From: Flammeovirgaceae bacterium UBA976
Lineage (GTDB): Bacteria > Bacteroidota > Bacteroidia > Cytophagales > Cyclobacteriaceae
Assembly (NCBI GenBank): GCA_002292365.1
Contig: DBBU01000049.1
Location: forward strand, 40,117 to 104,116
Length of the DNA: 64,000 nt
Direction of reading: 5' to 3'
Of the stretch, positions 28,697 to 38,648 are shown piece after piece. Each line of letters starts with the position of its first letter. Positions within the stretch are counted from its first letter, which is position 1. Made by a program: the position numbers and the translations under genes. The notes under the pieces are model-generated. The model saw nothing but the letters and a program-made list of their open reading frames with translations, did no database searches and had not been told where the DNA came from.

Positions 28697-31651
28697 ATGG
28701 GATACCAAAAGATCAACATTATAACAGGCTGGATTACTTTTTTAATCGCTCTTGTCGTATACACACTTACCGTTGAGCCTACCGCTAGTTTTTGGGATTG
28801 TGGGGAGTTTATTGCCACCTCGTATAAACTAGAGGTGCCGCATCCACCAGGAGCACCGTTTTTCTTATTAATGGGCCGAATGTTTTCTCTTTTCGCTGGA
28901 GATAATGTTGAGCAAGTCGCCTTTTGGGTCAACATGTTGAGCGTATTATCGGCGGCCTTTACCGTGCTCTTCCTATTTTGGTCAATTACACACTTAGCTA
29001 AAAAAATGTTAGTCAAGGCAGGAGATGTCTTAAATACAGGACAAACCATTGCCGTGATGGGCGCAGGGCTGGTTGGAGGACTGGTGTGTACGTTCTCTGA
29101 TTCTATTTGGTTTTCAGCTGTTGAAGCGGAAGTTTATGCAATGTCCTCATTTTTTACCGCTTTTGTATTCTGGGCCATTCTCAAATGGGAAACGATTAAC
29201 GATGAATCGGATCACAATAAATGGTTGATATTGATCGCCTACATGATGGGACTTTCCATAGGGGTACACTTACTCAATTTGGTAACCATTCCTACGTTAG
29301 GACTCATCGTATATTTTAAATATGTAAAAAAAATTACGCCTAAGGGTGTGTTCTTGACGCTCCTGACGTCTGGAGCCATCATCATTGCCATACTTATTGG
29401 TGTCATCCCGGGCATTCCTTCTACCGTTGGGGCTATGGAAGTATTTTTTGTCAATTCTATGGGCTTTCCCTTTGGCTCAGGTGCTGTAGTATTTGTGATC
29501 TTGTTCGTCAGTGCTATTGTTTTTGGTATTTATTATTCGATCGTCAATCAAAAGGTGATTCTCAACACCTCCATGCTTGCCTTTGCTTTCATAATGATTG
29601 GCTACATGTCCTATGCCATAGTTTTGATACGATCAGACTATGATACCCCTATTGATGAAAATAATCCAGAAGACATTATGACCTTCGTTTCATATCTGAA
29701 ACGTGAACAATATGGCAGCCGACCCCTATTTCATGGACAATACTATACCGCTGATATCATCGCCTCCGAACAAGGAGATCCTGTTTATAAAAAAGGGGCT
29801 GAAAAATATGAGATCATAGATTACAAGGTCAACTACAAATATGACAAAAAGCATACCACTATTCTGCCCCGAATGCATAGTAAGAGTCCCCAACATGAAA
29901 AAAAATATAGAGAAATTACAGGACTGAAACAGGGCGAAAAACCCGCCTTTACAGACAACCTTTATTTTATGTTCAAACACCAATTGGGTACCATGTATTT
30001 GCGCTATTTTATGTGGAATTTTTCAGGAAGGGCCTCGGATATTCAAGATGCCAATTGGGTGGGTTTAACCAACGCTTTTAAGGAGCTTCCATCAGAATTG
30101 GCAAATAACGAAGGAAGAAATATCTATTTTGGTCTTCCGTTGTTGCTAGGTATCATTGGTTTACTTTATCAATACAAAAAAAATGAAAAATACTTTTGGG
30201 TCACTTTGCTTTTGTTTTTCCTCACCGGAGCTGCCTTAGTGCTCTATCTTAATTCACCTCCTATTGAACCAAGAGAACGAGACTATATTTATGCCGGATC
30301 GTATTATGTCTTTGCTATTTGGATTGGTTTTGGGGTGTTGGCTATTTACGAATTATTGGGTAAAATACTTAAAAATAAGACCTTAATTGCAGCTGTAGCT
30401 ACGCTTCTTTGCTTGGGTATTCCTGCCCTGATGGCAGCGGAAAATTGGGATGATCATGACCGGTCTGATCGTTATTTTTCCGTCGATGCCGCAAAAAACT
30501 ACTTAGATTCTTGTGCCCCCAATGCGATATTGTTTACAGGAGGGGATAATGACACTTTTCCCTTGTGGTTCGCCCAAGAGGTCTTGGGACACCGTACAGA
30601 TGTACGTGTGATTGTATTGAGCTATTTCAATACAGATTGGTATATCGAACAAATGATGCGAGACGCCTATGAATCGAAAGCCCTTCCCTTTGGATTAAGT
30701 CTAGATGATTATCAACAAGGAGGACCCAATGATTATCTGCCTTATGCAGAAATAGAAGGTGTCGATGGTGCCATCAGTGCTTCCCAATTTTTGAAGTTGA
30801 TTAAAGAAAAACATCCGGCACTGACAGCACGTACTAGGGGCCAATATAACAGCTTGCCTTCAAAAGAGCTGGTTCTGAGATTAGACAGTACCCAAGTAAA
30901 TGAGCTCACTTGGATAAAAGAAACCTCAATGCCTACAGATCGATTGAGAACCAATGTACTCTCTATGAAACTCAAGGGAAGTCATTTGGAGAAAAAGGAT
31001 CTTGCTATTTTAGATTTAATCGTAAATAGCAACTGGAGCAGGCCTATATATTTTAACAATACTTCATTGAATGCTTTCAACTTAGATATTAAACAACATG
31101 TCGTGCAAGAAGGCCTCACCTATCGTTTGGTACCCATTCGGAATCCAGGAGGCAATACATTGGTAAATGCTGATTTGATGTATGAAAATATTGTAAATAA
31201 GTTTGAATATCGAGGCTTAGATGATGCTGATGTTTATTACACTGAAGACTACAGGAATTTTGTGTTGAACCATCGATCCGCTTTCAATACACTGGCTACT
31301 GCCTATTTAAATCAAAGCGAAATGGAACGTGCCAAAGACGTTTTATTGAAAGGGCTTGAATACATGCCTGACGCAGGGGTCTCCTATGATATTTTTAGTA
31401 TTCAACAAGTATCGCTGCTCTTGGCCGTTGGAGAAAGAGATTGGGCACTTGATATTGCCACAACTTATAGCGGACGTGCAGTGGAATGGTTAGATTATAT
31501 CACAAAAAATAATCAATTAGCATTAAATGGCTACAGCTATCAACAAAGAGTGTTGGCTCTTAATGAGATGGCGCGTGCTTTCAGAGCCGCCAATGAAACA
31601 GAATTAGCGGCAAAATATGAAGGGATGTTTAATCAATACTATAATCAATAA
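28697..31651 (+). CDS. DUF2723 / GT117 family membrane glycosyltransferase-like protein
   Basis: Large inner-membrane protein of 984 residues. The N-terminal domain has the DUF2723 hallmark EPTASFWDCGEFIATSYKL with HPPGAPFF in the first loop, a GT-C arrangement resembling protein O-mannosyltransferases, followed by about 11 transmembrane helices. A soluble domain follows (FTGGDNDTFPLWFAQEV), and the C-terminal 110 residues look like TPR helices (LATAYLNQSEMERAKDVLL). GT-C enzymes use lipid-linked sugars, and Bacteroidota are known to O-glycosylate exported proteins, so an O-glycan transfer role is plausible but inferred. ATG start at 28697. Confidence 0.85.
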   Translation: MGYQKINIITGWITFLIALVVYTLTVEPTASFWDCGEFIATSYKLEVPHPPGAPFFLLMGRMFSLFAGDNVEQVAFWVNMLSVLSAAFTVLFLFWSITHLAKKMLVKAGDVLNTGQTIAVMGAGLVGGLVCTFSDSIWFSAVEAEVYAMSSFFTAFVFWAILKWETINDESDHNKWLILIAYMMGLSIGVHLLNLVTIPTLGLIVYFKYVKKITPKGVFLTLLTSGAIIIAILIGVIPGIPSTVGAMEVFFVNSMGFPFGSGAVVFVILFVSAIVFGIYYSIVNQKVILNTSMLAFAFIMIGYMSYAIVLIRSDYDTPIDENNPEDIMTFVSYLKREQYGSRPLFHGQYYTADIIASEQGDPVYKKGAEKYEIIDYKVNYKYDKKHTTILPRMHSKSPQHEKKYREITGLKQGEKPAFTDNLYFMFKHQLGTMYLRYFMWNFSGRASDIQDANWVGLTNAFKELPSELANNEGRNIYFGLPLLLGIIGLLYQYKKNEKYFWVTLLLFFLTGAALVLYLNSPPIEPRERDYIYAGSYYVFAIWIGFGVLAIYELLGKILKNKTLIAAVATLLCLGIPALMAAENWDDHDRSDRYFSVDAAKNYLDSCAPNAILFTGGDNDTFPLWFAQEVLGHRTDVRVIVLSYFNTDWYIEQMMRDAYESKALPFGLSLDDYQQGGPNDYLPYAEIEGVDGAISASQFLKLIKEKHPALTARTRGQYNSLPSKELVLRLDSTQVNELTWIKETSMPTDRLRTNVLSMKLKGSHLEKKDLAILDLIVNSNWSRPIYFNNTSLNAFNLDIKQHVVQEGLTYRLVPIRNPGGNTLVNADLMYENIVNKFEYRGLDDADVYYTEDYRNFVLNHRSAFNTLATAYLNQSEMERAKDVLLKGLEYMPDAGVSYDIFSIQQVSLLLAVGERDWALDIATTYSGRAVEWLDYITKNNQLALNGYSYQQRVLALNEMARAFRAANETELAAKYEGMFNQYYNQ

Positions 31652-31774
31652 AGGTTTTTCGTATTCATCGAAAGACTAGTTCGGCTGACTAAAGAAAGGT
31701 CAGAGTAGGTTTAATAATAGGTTGAAAAAACTGAGTTCGATGACAAGCTTTTGGGCGAGTCAGTCGGACAATAA

Positions 31775-32149
31775 TTATTTAATTAAAAACCTAAAAGCTT
31801 TTTTGAATTGGGAAGGATCATCTTCGATGACCAAAAAGTAGAATCCAGTAGGATACCCCACCAACCCTATACGAAATTTATCCTCTCCCAATGCCTCTTG
31901 AGTAATTTCTATTTCATTCCCAATCATACTTGTAAGGACAAAACGGGCATTTTGAAGTTCTAGCTGTTTGATTTCAACAATGATGTAGTCGGTTGCAGGA
32001 TTAGGATAAATTCCGATGATGTTCACCTCCTCAAAATTATTTGGTGATATCTGACCTTCCGTTTGGGCTCCATTTATAGTATTTTGAGCCAAACTAAAGG
32101 ATACTTGAATCATCCCACAAAAAAGAAGAAAGTATTTCACAAATGACAT
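31775..32149 (-). CDS. Mini-protein carrying little more than a T9SS C-terminal sorting domain
   Basis: The 124-residue protein has a signal peptide (FLLFCGMIQVSFSLAQ), about 25 polar residues, then a type A T9SS sorting domain: IGIYPNPATDYIIVEI, a central strand region, and GFYFLVIEDDPSQFKKAF to the C terminus. Known cargo proteins have a large catalytic or adhesive domain in front of this module; here there is none. The ATG at 32149 gives a good signal peptide; the GTG at 32212 adds 21 poorly fitting residues. It may be a surface-anchored peptide, a secretion-machine decoy, or the remnant of a larger cargo gene. Convergent with the GT117 gene. Confidence 0.82.
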   Translation of the reverse strand: MSFVKYFLLFCGMIQVSFSLAQNTINGAQTEGQISPNNFEEVNIIGIYPNPATDYIIVEIKQLELQNARFVLTSMIGNEIEITQEALGEDKFRIGLVGYPTGFYFLVIEDDPSQFKKAFRFLIK

Positions 32150-32346
32150 ATTCTTCAAAAATAAGCAAATAAAATGCCAAAATTTATCTACATTATAAAA
32201 TAATTGACTCACTCAATCGTTAAAGTTGGCTAATTTGGCTATTTTTAATTTTTACGCCTTCTAAATGTAGGCTAGATTAAATATGATAGGATTACTCACA
32301 AAAAAAATGATCTTTTCAAAAGATCGAAAGAAAAAACTCACTAAAC

Positions 32347-34374
32347 ATGATGTACAAAAAATCTTCTCAAAACAAAACTATTGATCCAATCAAAATAATG
32401 CTTCTTATAGGAAGTATGATGTGTGCGATCTGGGTTACTGCGCAATCAGATCCTGAGATCACCAATTTGGGTAGTGCGATTAACTCCGATCAAATAGAAT
32501 ACGCTCCTTCCATTAGCGCCGATGGTAATACCATGATCTATCAATCAAATAAAGAAGGTAATTACGAATTGTTCATGGCCCATCGTGACCCAAGTGGGGC
32601 TTGGTCGTCATCTGAGGTGATTGAAAGCATCAAAAACTTTGGTTCAGCTGATGTACTTATTGCAGGTTCGAGTCTTTCTTATGACGGTAATTACATTTAC
32701 TTCTTTGCCTCTTACCCAGGAGGATTTGGAATCGAAGACATTTGGTATGTAGAAAAAGAAGGTGAATCATGGAGTAATCCCATCAATGCCGGGCCTAATG
32801 TTAACTCAAGTGGCTATGAGGGATTTCCAAGTATTTCTGCCGATGGTTCTACCATTTATTTCATGCGAACCGTTGAATCTCCTTATCCTGGTAAATTTTG
32901 CTATCAATTGTATTCATCTAAAAAAGACAAGATTGGTCAATGGATGATCGCTGAACCCTTGCCTAGTCCGATTTCACAAGGTTGCGAAAACTGTCCACGC
33001 ATCATGTCTGACAATGAAACCTTGATTTTTGCCGCAATCCGCGAGCCCTCTGACAATTATGAAATCTATCAATCTAGAAATTTAGGAGGGGGAAAATGGA
33101 GTGATCCGGTAGCCTATGACTTCATCAACACCCCTTTAGATGATAAATACGGTACCATTCCCTCTTCTGGAGACCTAATGTACTTTAATAGAGACTTAGG
33201 GAGTGGTCACGATATTTATAGTATTCCTATTCCACTTGCTTTACAACCCAGAAAAGTAGTCAATATCCAGGGTGTGCTCAAAGACTGCAGTACAGGTAAA
33301 CCTATTGAGGCGCAGATTGCTATTTTTGAAAATGGTAAATCAATGGGCACCAGTGGTTTAAAAAGTAACGCCTTTGACGGTAATTTTACGGTCGTCCTTA
33401 AAACGGGTGCGAGTTATGAAATTAAAATCGCACCGAGAGGCTATGTTGCTTACAGTGTAGTTTATGATTTAACCGAGACCAATGATTATGGTTTGATCAA
33501 TAAGGATATATGTATGGAACCCTTCCAGATGCGTCAACATATCTATCCACTGATCGATGGAGATACAGCCACAGCCTCCCTCTTTGTGGACGATGTGATG
33601 CTCACAGATACCACAAGCATGTTTGTAGTTGAAGCCAATAGTAGTTACCTGATAAGAATTGAAAAAGAAGGTTACAAGACCATTAAACAAACCCTAAGAA
33701 TTCCCGCTGGTACCCGCACCGCACATTTGCATAAAAGCTACAAACTTGCTGCGACCAAACCACAACTGAATTTAAGGATAGTCAATAACATAGATTCCCT
33801 AATTAAAGGGAGCTTACTGCAATTGTATGACGGCAAAACTAGAAAAGTGGTCTATCAAGGTAAATTGGAAGAAGGTTTTTACAATATGGAACTCGAATAT
33901 GATAGGAAATATATGTACAAAGCGTTGGCACCTCGGCATTTCTATCATCAAGGCGAACTTGATTTAACCGGTATCAACTATGGTAAAATCATCAATGAAG
34001 ATGCTGTACTTACGCCCATTGAAGTAGGTGCTAAAATCACCATCAACTCTATCTTGTTTGAAACGGCGTCGGCTGAATTAACTGAAAATGACAAAAATGA
34101 ACTTAAAAATGTCATCAATGTATTGGCTCAAAATAAAAATATCATTTTAGAAATCTCTGCCCACACCGACGATGTAGGAAGCGATGGAAATAATTTGAAA
34201 TTATCTGAGGCACGGGCCCAAGCGGTCATGGATCACCTCATCTCCCAAAAAGTGCCTTCGAGGATGCTCACCTCCAAAGGTTACGGAGAAAGTCAGCCGG
34301 TGGTGCCTAATACATCAGACGTATTCAGAGCCCAGAACAGAAGGGTTGAATTCAGAGTAAGTGCAGTTAAATAG
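32347..34374 (+). CDS. Outer-membrane OmpA-family protein with WD40-like (PD40) propeller
   Basis: 675 residues. It has a signal peptide (to about residue 33, ITVTAQ-like cleavage at WVTAQ), then PD40 beta-propeller blades (APSISADGNTMIYQSNKEG, PSISADGSTIYFMRT, PRIMSDNETLIFAA) to about residue 300. A carboxypeptidase-regulatory-like fold follows (GVLKDCSTGKPIEAQIAIF), then PEGA-like repeats. The C-terminal OmpA peptidoglycan-binding domain has ISAHTDDVGSDGNNLKLSEA and KGYGESQPVVPNTS. The layout recalls PorE of the type IX secretion system but without its TPR part. The last 290 residues are paralogous to those of the protein at 36276-38594. Likely anchored between peptidoglycan and outer membrane. 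Confidence 0.88.
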   Translation: MMYKKSSQNKTIDPIKIMLLIGSMMCAIWVTAQSDPEITNLGSAINSDQIEYAPSISADGNTMIYQSNKEGNYELFMAHRDPSGAWSSSEVIESIKNFGSADVLIAGSSLSYDGNYIYFFASYPGGFGIEDIWYVEKEGESWSNPINAGPNVNSSGYEGFPSISADGSTIYFMRTVESPYPGKFCYQLYSSKKDKIGQWMIAEPLPSPISQGCENCPRIMSDNETLIFAAIREPSDNYEIYQSRNLGGGKWSDPVAYDFINTPLDDKYGTIPSSGDLMYFNRDLGSGHDIYSIPIPLALQPRKVVNIQGVLKDCSTGKPIEAQIAIFENGKSMGTSGLKSNAFDGNFTVVLKTGASYEIKIAPRGYVAYSVVYDLTETNDYGLINKDICMEPFQMRQHIYPLIDGDTATASLFVDDVMLTDTTSMFVVEANSSYLIRIEKEGYKTIKQTLRIPAGTRTAHLHKSYKLAATKPQLNLRIVNNIDSLIKGSLLQLYDGKTRKVVYQGKLEEGFYNMELEYDRKYMYKALAPRHFYHQGELDLTGINYGKIINEDAVLTPIEVGAKITINSILFETASAELTENDKNELKNVINVLAQNKNIILEISAHTDDVGSDGNNLKLSEARAQAVMDHLISQKVPSRMLTSKGYGESQPVVPNTSDVFRAQNRRVEFRVSAVK

Positions 34375-34404
34375 ACCGCAACAGCTTAAAATTACTGTAT
34401 ATTG

Positions 34405-34441
34405 CCTTTCTTTGCATTGGATAGAAGGTCTATTTTTTTTT
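34405..34441 (+). terminator. Possible terminator after the PD40/OmpA gene
   Basis: A bulged six-pair stem (CCTTTCT with AGAAGG) followed by TCTA and a run of nine T. A longer repeat AATAGACC (34370-34377) and GGTCTATT (34427-34434) could extend the structure. It would split the first gene of this cluster from the next two. Confidence 0.45.
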
Positions 34442-34528
34442 ATTAACCAAAAAAAAAGGCAACTTGCATATAATTGGAATATTTAAACAGTAGAAAATGC
34501 CAATTCAAATACTAAGTAACAACCAAAT

Positions 34529-36259
34529 ATGAAAAAAAATCACATCCTCCTCCTAATGCTATCACTGCTTCTGACAGGCATAAGTTGTGATACAGATAAG
34601 CTAGAAGAAGAATTAGACGGCGCTGACAACATCGTCGTGCCAGATTACAACGGCATATTTGCATTTACGATTGGAAATATTGAGTATACAGTCGATTCTC
34701 TGCTTGCGGACGCAGGCGATGATCTAGAGTATTATACTAACTCGGATGGTGTAATTGTCTTTAGATTCAACGAAGGTGATACCATTAATATTGATGAAGA
34801 ATTGGGAGAACAGCCTGAATTAGATTTTGATGTCGAATTAATTCAAATCTTGGAAGTGCCTGCCATCTCTTTTGCAATAGATTTTTTTGAGGAATTTAGT
34901 GGGGGTGCTTTCGAAGTAAAAAGTCCCAAATTATCGTTTAACTTCAAAAATACTTTACAGATTCCATCCTCACTAAGGTTCTTGAAATTTCAATCAGTAA
35001 AATATGATGAAAACGACATTTTGCAAACATCTGTTGATCTAGTTTGGAATGATCCTGCCGATTCACTCCAGACTATAAATACACCAACACGTTTAGATAC
35101 GGTAAAAAGAGAAACCATAGATATCTATATGGACGAAACCAATTCTAACTTAAGAGAAATGCTGGCCATTCAGCCAGACAGTTTGACTATGGAAATTGGT
35201 TTTGTAGCTTTTCCTGACGTACCGGATACTGTAATCTATTTTGATATTGACACGTTGGGTCCCTATATTGTAAATGTTGATACTGTGATTGTCACAACAG
35301 TCGACGCAAATGGTGATAGCATACCTGATTTAGATGGTGATGGTGATCCTATCCTTATTATTGATACAGCCTTTTTTGATCTGGGATCCCAGACTTGGAG
35401 CAAAGATCCATCTGGAGCACCCAGGACAGATATGACATTGATTCCAGACTCTACTGAAATTATCCCAATATATGTCGCCTCCGGAGAACAAATTTTAGAG
35501 GCGACTACAGGTACTGAACAAGATGGTGTGCCGGGTATCCTTACATTTGATGATTTAGAGGTTGTTTTCAATACGAGTACTGGTCGTGTAGTTGAAGGTA
35601 AAGAAGAATATATCACAACTAATTTAACCTACAATCATCCTGAGTCGACCTATGATTTGCTAGATACTCTTTTTGTAGGAACTGATCTCACAGGCATTCC
35701 GGAAAAAGCTTACAAAGATCCAGATACAGGTGAAATTGCCTGGGCTGTCGTGGTTACGAGATATATCGCACTCTACGGACTGAACTCAGGTGCGATTATT
35801 GAGTCTGATGTGGTTATGGAGCTCCCAGTTGAAATTAACCTTACAGATCTCACAGTAATCCAAGAAATTGATTTTGACGGTGGTGATGATATCAAAGATT
35901 TAATTGATGAGCTCGAGGATAATGAACAAAATATCCCAGAAGTAGAAATCAGGCTAACAGCTGTAAATGAACTTCCGTTAGGTGTAAGCGTAAACATGCA
36001 CTTTTTAGATGCTGGTGATGTATCACTACATAGCGAAGAAGATCAGCTTATAGATCCACCAATATTGACAGCTGATGGTTCAATAGTAGCTAGTACTTCT
36101 ACATATCCCATAATACTTGACGCAGATGCAATAGAAGCACTAAAAACGACCGAAACCATTCAATTGATATTGTCCTTAAATACGGCTGATGGTGAGTTTT
36201 TACCATTATTAGAGAGCGCTAAGGTAAACATTACCCTTTCGATAAAAGTTACAAATTAA
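34529..36259 (+). CDS. Large acidic lipoprotein, function unknown
   Basis: 576 residues with a lipoprotein signal (LLLTGISC, Cys20). The mature protein is strongly acidic and strand rich, with few recognisable motifs. One calcium-binding-like loop DANGDSIPDLDGDGDP is near residue 262. The family is not recognised. It precedes the DUF5723/OmpA gene by 16 bases and follows the PD40/OmpA gene on the same strand, so the three probably work at the outer membrane together. The ATG at 34529 is well supported by the signal peptide. Confidence 0.7.
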   Translation: MKKNHILLLMLSLLLTGISCDTDKLEEELDGADNIVVPDYNGIFAFTIGNIEYTVDSLLADAGDDLEYYTNSDGVIVFRFNEGDTINIDEELGEQPELDFDVELIQILEVPAISFAIDFFEEFSGGAFEVKSPKLSFNFKNTLQIPSSLRFLKFQSVKYDENDILQTSVDLVWNDPADSLQTINTPTRLDTVKRETIDIYMDETNSNLREMLAIQPDSLTMEIGFVAFPDVPDTVIYFDIDTLGPYIVNVDTVIVTTVDANGDSIPDLDGDGDPILIIDTAFFDLGSQTWSKDPSGAPRTDMTLIPDSTEIIPIYVASGEQILEATTGTEQDGVPGILTFDDLEVVFNTSTGRVVEGKEEYITTNLTYNHPESTYDLLDTLFVGTDLTGIPEKAYKDPDTGEIAWAVVVTRYIALYGLNSGAIIESDVVMELPVEINLTDLTVIQEIDFDGGDDIKDLIDELEDNEQNIPEVEIRLTAVNELPLGVSVNMHFLDAGDVSLHSEEDQLIDPPILTADGSIVASTSTYPIILDADAIEALKTTETIQLILSLNTADGEFLPLLESAKVNITLSIKVTN

Positions 36260-36275
36260 TATTAAAAAATTGACC

Positions 36276-38594
36276 ATGAGAAGCCATTTTTTAACTACAG
36301 CCCTTTTACTGCTTTCTTTTTCAAGTTTTGCGCAGTATGGTACGTCCTTCTATCATCTGGGGAATGCTACAATGCAAAGTACAGACTACAATCCTGCCTA
36401 TTTTCCAGAAGGTAAGTTTTTCTTAAAACTACCTGGGCCCGGTATGAACTTATATCTAAATAATGCCTTTAGCTACAGTGATGTGATTACCAAGCAAGAC
36501 AATGGAGATCTTGCCATTAATGCTAATGAACTTATCGATGGCTTTGGCAAAAGCTTTGGTATGTCTGGAGATCTCTCTTCGAACCTCTTTCATATTGGCT
36601 ATCAGTTTGGCCCAAGAAACCAACCTGATTCTACAGGTCTAGGAATCAGCTTATTTGCTAACGTTAGATCAAATTTTAATATGGCTCTTCCAACAAGTCT
36701 TCTTGATCTACTGTGGCAAGGAAATGGAGCTTTTATTGGAGATAAACAAACATTACCGTTGGGAGTTAACTCTACCGTGTACCTTGAGCGTGGCTTGGGA
36801 TTAGCTTATACACTACCTGAATCAAAAATAAAATTAGGATTAAGGTTAAAGTTACTTAATGGTTATTCGAACTTCAGTACTCCATCAGATACCGAAGCTA
36901 CCTTTTTAACTAAAGGTCCTGAAGATAATTATGCATTGGAAGCAAGCTACCAAAGTATGATGATCAGAAGTGCCGGCTTGGTGAATATTGCTGATATTGA
37001 AGAAGGATCAACAGACTATCTCGATGGTTTTACCGATACGGATGATTACACGGGTCTAGCCATCTCAGATAATAAAGGATTTTCTGTCGATTTAGGAGCA
37101 GAGTATAAAATAGACTCAAATTTTACAGTGGCTTTGGCCATTAATGACTTGGGCCGGATAAATTGGACAGAAAATGTCTCTGCGTATGGTATAAGAGACA
37201 GTTCCGGGGTAGGATTACCCCTCTTTGATTTACTTGATGACGACTTGGGAAATGTTTTAGAAGATACATTCAGCAATGCTTTCGATTATTATGAGTTAAA
37301 TGAAGCCTATAAAACCAACCTGCCTACACGCGTTATTGCCAGTCTTATTTACAATCCATGGGACGAGAAAACTGATATTACCGCTACCCTTAATTCCAGA
37401 ATCATTCAAGGAGAACTTAGATCTGGTTTTGGCATTGGTATCAACAGAAAAATTAGCCCTAAATTAATTTTATCTACCTCTGTTACCAAAATGCCGCAGC
37501 AAGGATTGAACATGGGTGCAGCCATTTCGGCGACTGCTGGATTTCTACAATTCTATGCCGGCGTAGATAAGATGTTTGGATATAGTGTCTATGATCTTGA
37601 TTGGATTCAAGGCCAAGCAGGGATCAATCTCGTTTTTGGTAGCGGACCCAAACGGATCAAAAAGGTCAAGCCGCCTAAACAAAAGAAAGATAAAATCTTA
37701 CCGTACAAAGGAACCATGTATTTCTATCCTGTGGTGGACCAAGACACTACAACAGCTGATATCTACATCAACGATGAATTAGTTGCTGATGTGTTCGGAG
37801 TTTATTCAATAGGTATCGTAAGTGATACCACTTATGAACTAAGGGTTGAAAAAGAAGGTTTCATTACTTCAATGGAATCTATTGTTATACCTGATTCAGT
37901 TCAAAGTAAATGGGAAACCCGTATCTATAAAAAGATAGCCTTGGTTGCTGAGGAACCAGAAGAAATAATTCCTTCCACCATTGATCTTAACCTCGCTATC
38001 GTATCTACCAGTGGTGAAAAGGTCATGGGCAGTAAATTAGAACTCTTCGATGCGACCAACAAGAAAGTGGTGTATAAAGACTATGTTACCTCAAACACGT
38101 ATAAAATAACTGCCATTGAAAATACTCAATTCACCTATAAAGTCAAAGCTAGAGAATATTTCTTCACTCAAGGGATTATCAAGTTAACCAAGGCAAAAGA
38201 CCAACCCGTTGTTAATGAAGAGATTGTCTTAACCAAAATTGAAATCGACAGAAAGGTAAATGAAGGTGATATTTTATTCGAGACTAATTCTACAACATTC
38301 ACATTGAGTAGTAAGGCTGGATTAGAAGCTATCGTTGATTTAACTGCTAATAATGAAAACGTGGTTGTTGAAATTGCTGCCCACACCGATGATGTCGGAC
38401 AAGAAAAAGATAACCTCATCCTGTCTGAAAAAAGAGCAAATGCAGTACGAGATTACTTGATTGGTCGTGGAATACTAGAGCAGCAATTGATTGCCAAAGG
38501 CTATGGTGAAGTACAGCCTGTTGTTCCGAATACTTCTGAAGAAAATAGATCTCTAAACAGAAGAGTAGAAATCATCATAAGAATAATTAATTAA
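36276..38594 (+). CDS. DUF5723-type outer-membrane barrel fused to an OmpA module
   Basis: 772 residues from the ATG at 36276 (MRSHFLTTALLLL); a TTG at 36270 would add two. Signal peptide to about residue 20 (SFSSFAQ). Residues 21-455 form an FadL/DUF5723-like beta barrel (opening TSFYHLGNATMQSTDYNPAY; repeated GLGLAYTLPESKIKLGLRL-type strands). After a lysine-rich linker (PPKQKKDK) come PEGA-like repeats and a C-terminal OmpA domain with IAAHTDDVGQEKDNLILSEK and KGYGEVQPVVPNTS. Everything after the linker is a paralogue of the end of the protein at 32347-34374. The barrel-plus-peptidoglycan-anchor fusion is unusual. It sits in an operon with the upstream lipoprotein. Confidence 0.82.
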   Translation: MRSHFLTTALLLLSFSSFAQYGTSFYHLGNATMQSTDYNPAYFPEGKFFLKLPGPGMNLYLNNAFSYSDVITKQDNGDLAINANELIDGFGKSFGMSGDLSSNLFHIGYQFGPRNQPDSTGLGISLFANVRSNFNMALPTSLLDLLWQGNGAFIGDKQTLPLGVNSTVYLERGLGLAYTLPESKIKLGLRLKLLNGYSNFSTPSDTEATFLTKGPEDNYALEASYQSMMIRSAGLVNIADIEEGSTDYLDGFTDTDDYTGLAISDNKGFSVDLGAEYKIDSNFTVALAINDLGRINWTENVSAYGIRDSSGVGLPLFDLLDDDLGNVLEDTFSNAFDYYELNEAYKTNLPTRVIASLIYNPWDEKTDITATLNSRIIQGELRSGFGIGINRKISPKLILSTSVTKMPQQGLNMGAAISATAGFLQFYAGVDKMFGYSVYDLDWIQGQAGINLVFGSGPKRIKKVKPPKQKKDKILPYKGTMYFYPVVDQDTTTADIYINDELVADVFGVYSIGIVSDTTYELRVEKEGFITSMESIVIPDSVQSKWETRIYKKIALVAEEPEEIIPSTIDLNLAIVSTSGEKVMGSKLELFDATNKKVVYKDYVTSNTYKITAIENTQFTYKVKAREYFFTQGIIKLTKAKDQPVVNEEIVLTKIEIDRKVNEGDILFETNSTTFTLSSKAGLEAIVDLTANNENVVVEIAAHTDDVGQEKDNLILSEKRANAVRDYLIGRGILEQQLIAKGYGEVQPVVPNTSEENRSLNRRVEIIIRIIN

Positions 38595-38602
38595 AGAAGA
38601 AA

Positions 38603-38648
38603 TAGATAATTTATAATCAGTCATTAAAGCGGATTGTAAATTATCTAT
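38603..38648. terminator. Bidirectional terminator between the OmpA-module gene and nuoD
   Basis: Long inverted repeat ATAGATAATTTATAATC (38603-38619) against GATTGTAATTATCTAT (38633-38648) with one bulge and one T-G pair. It lies between convergent genes and overlaps the nuoD stop. It is A/T rich, so moderate stability. Confidence 0.6.

Noticed and set aside
32347-34374. Naming the PD40/OmpA protein PorE
   Set aside because: PorE has an N-terminal TPR region that is missing here, and the PEGA-like repeats are extra; the shared module with the DUF5723 protein argues for a different role.
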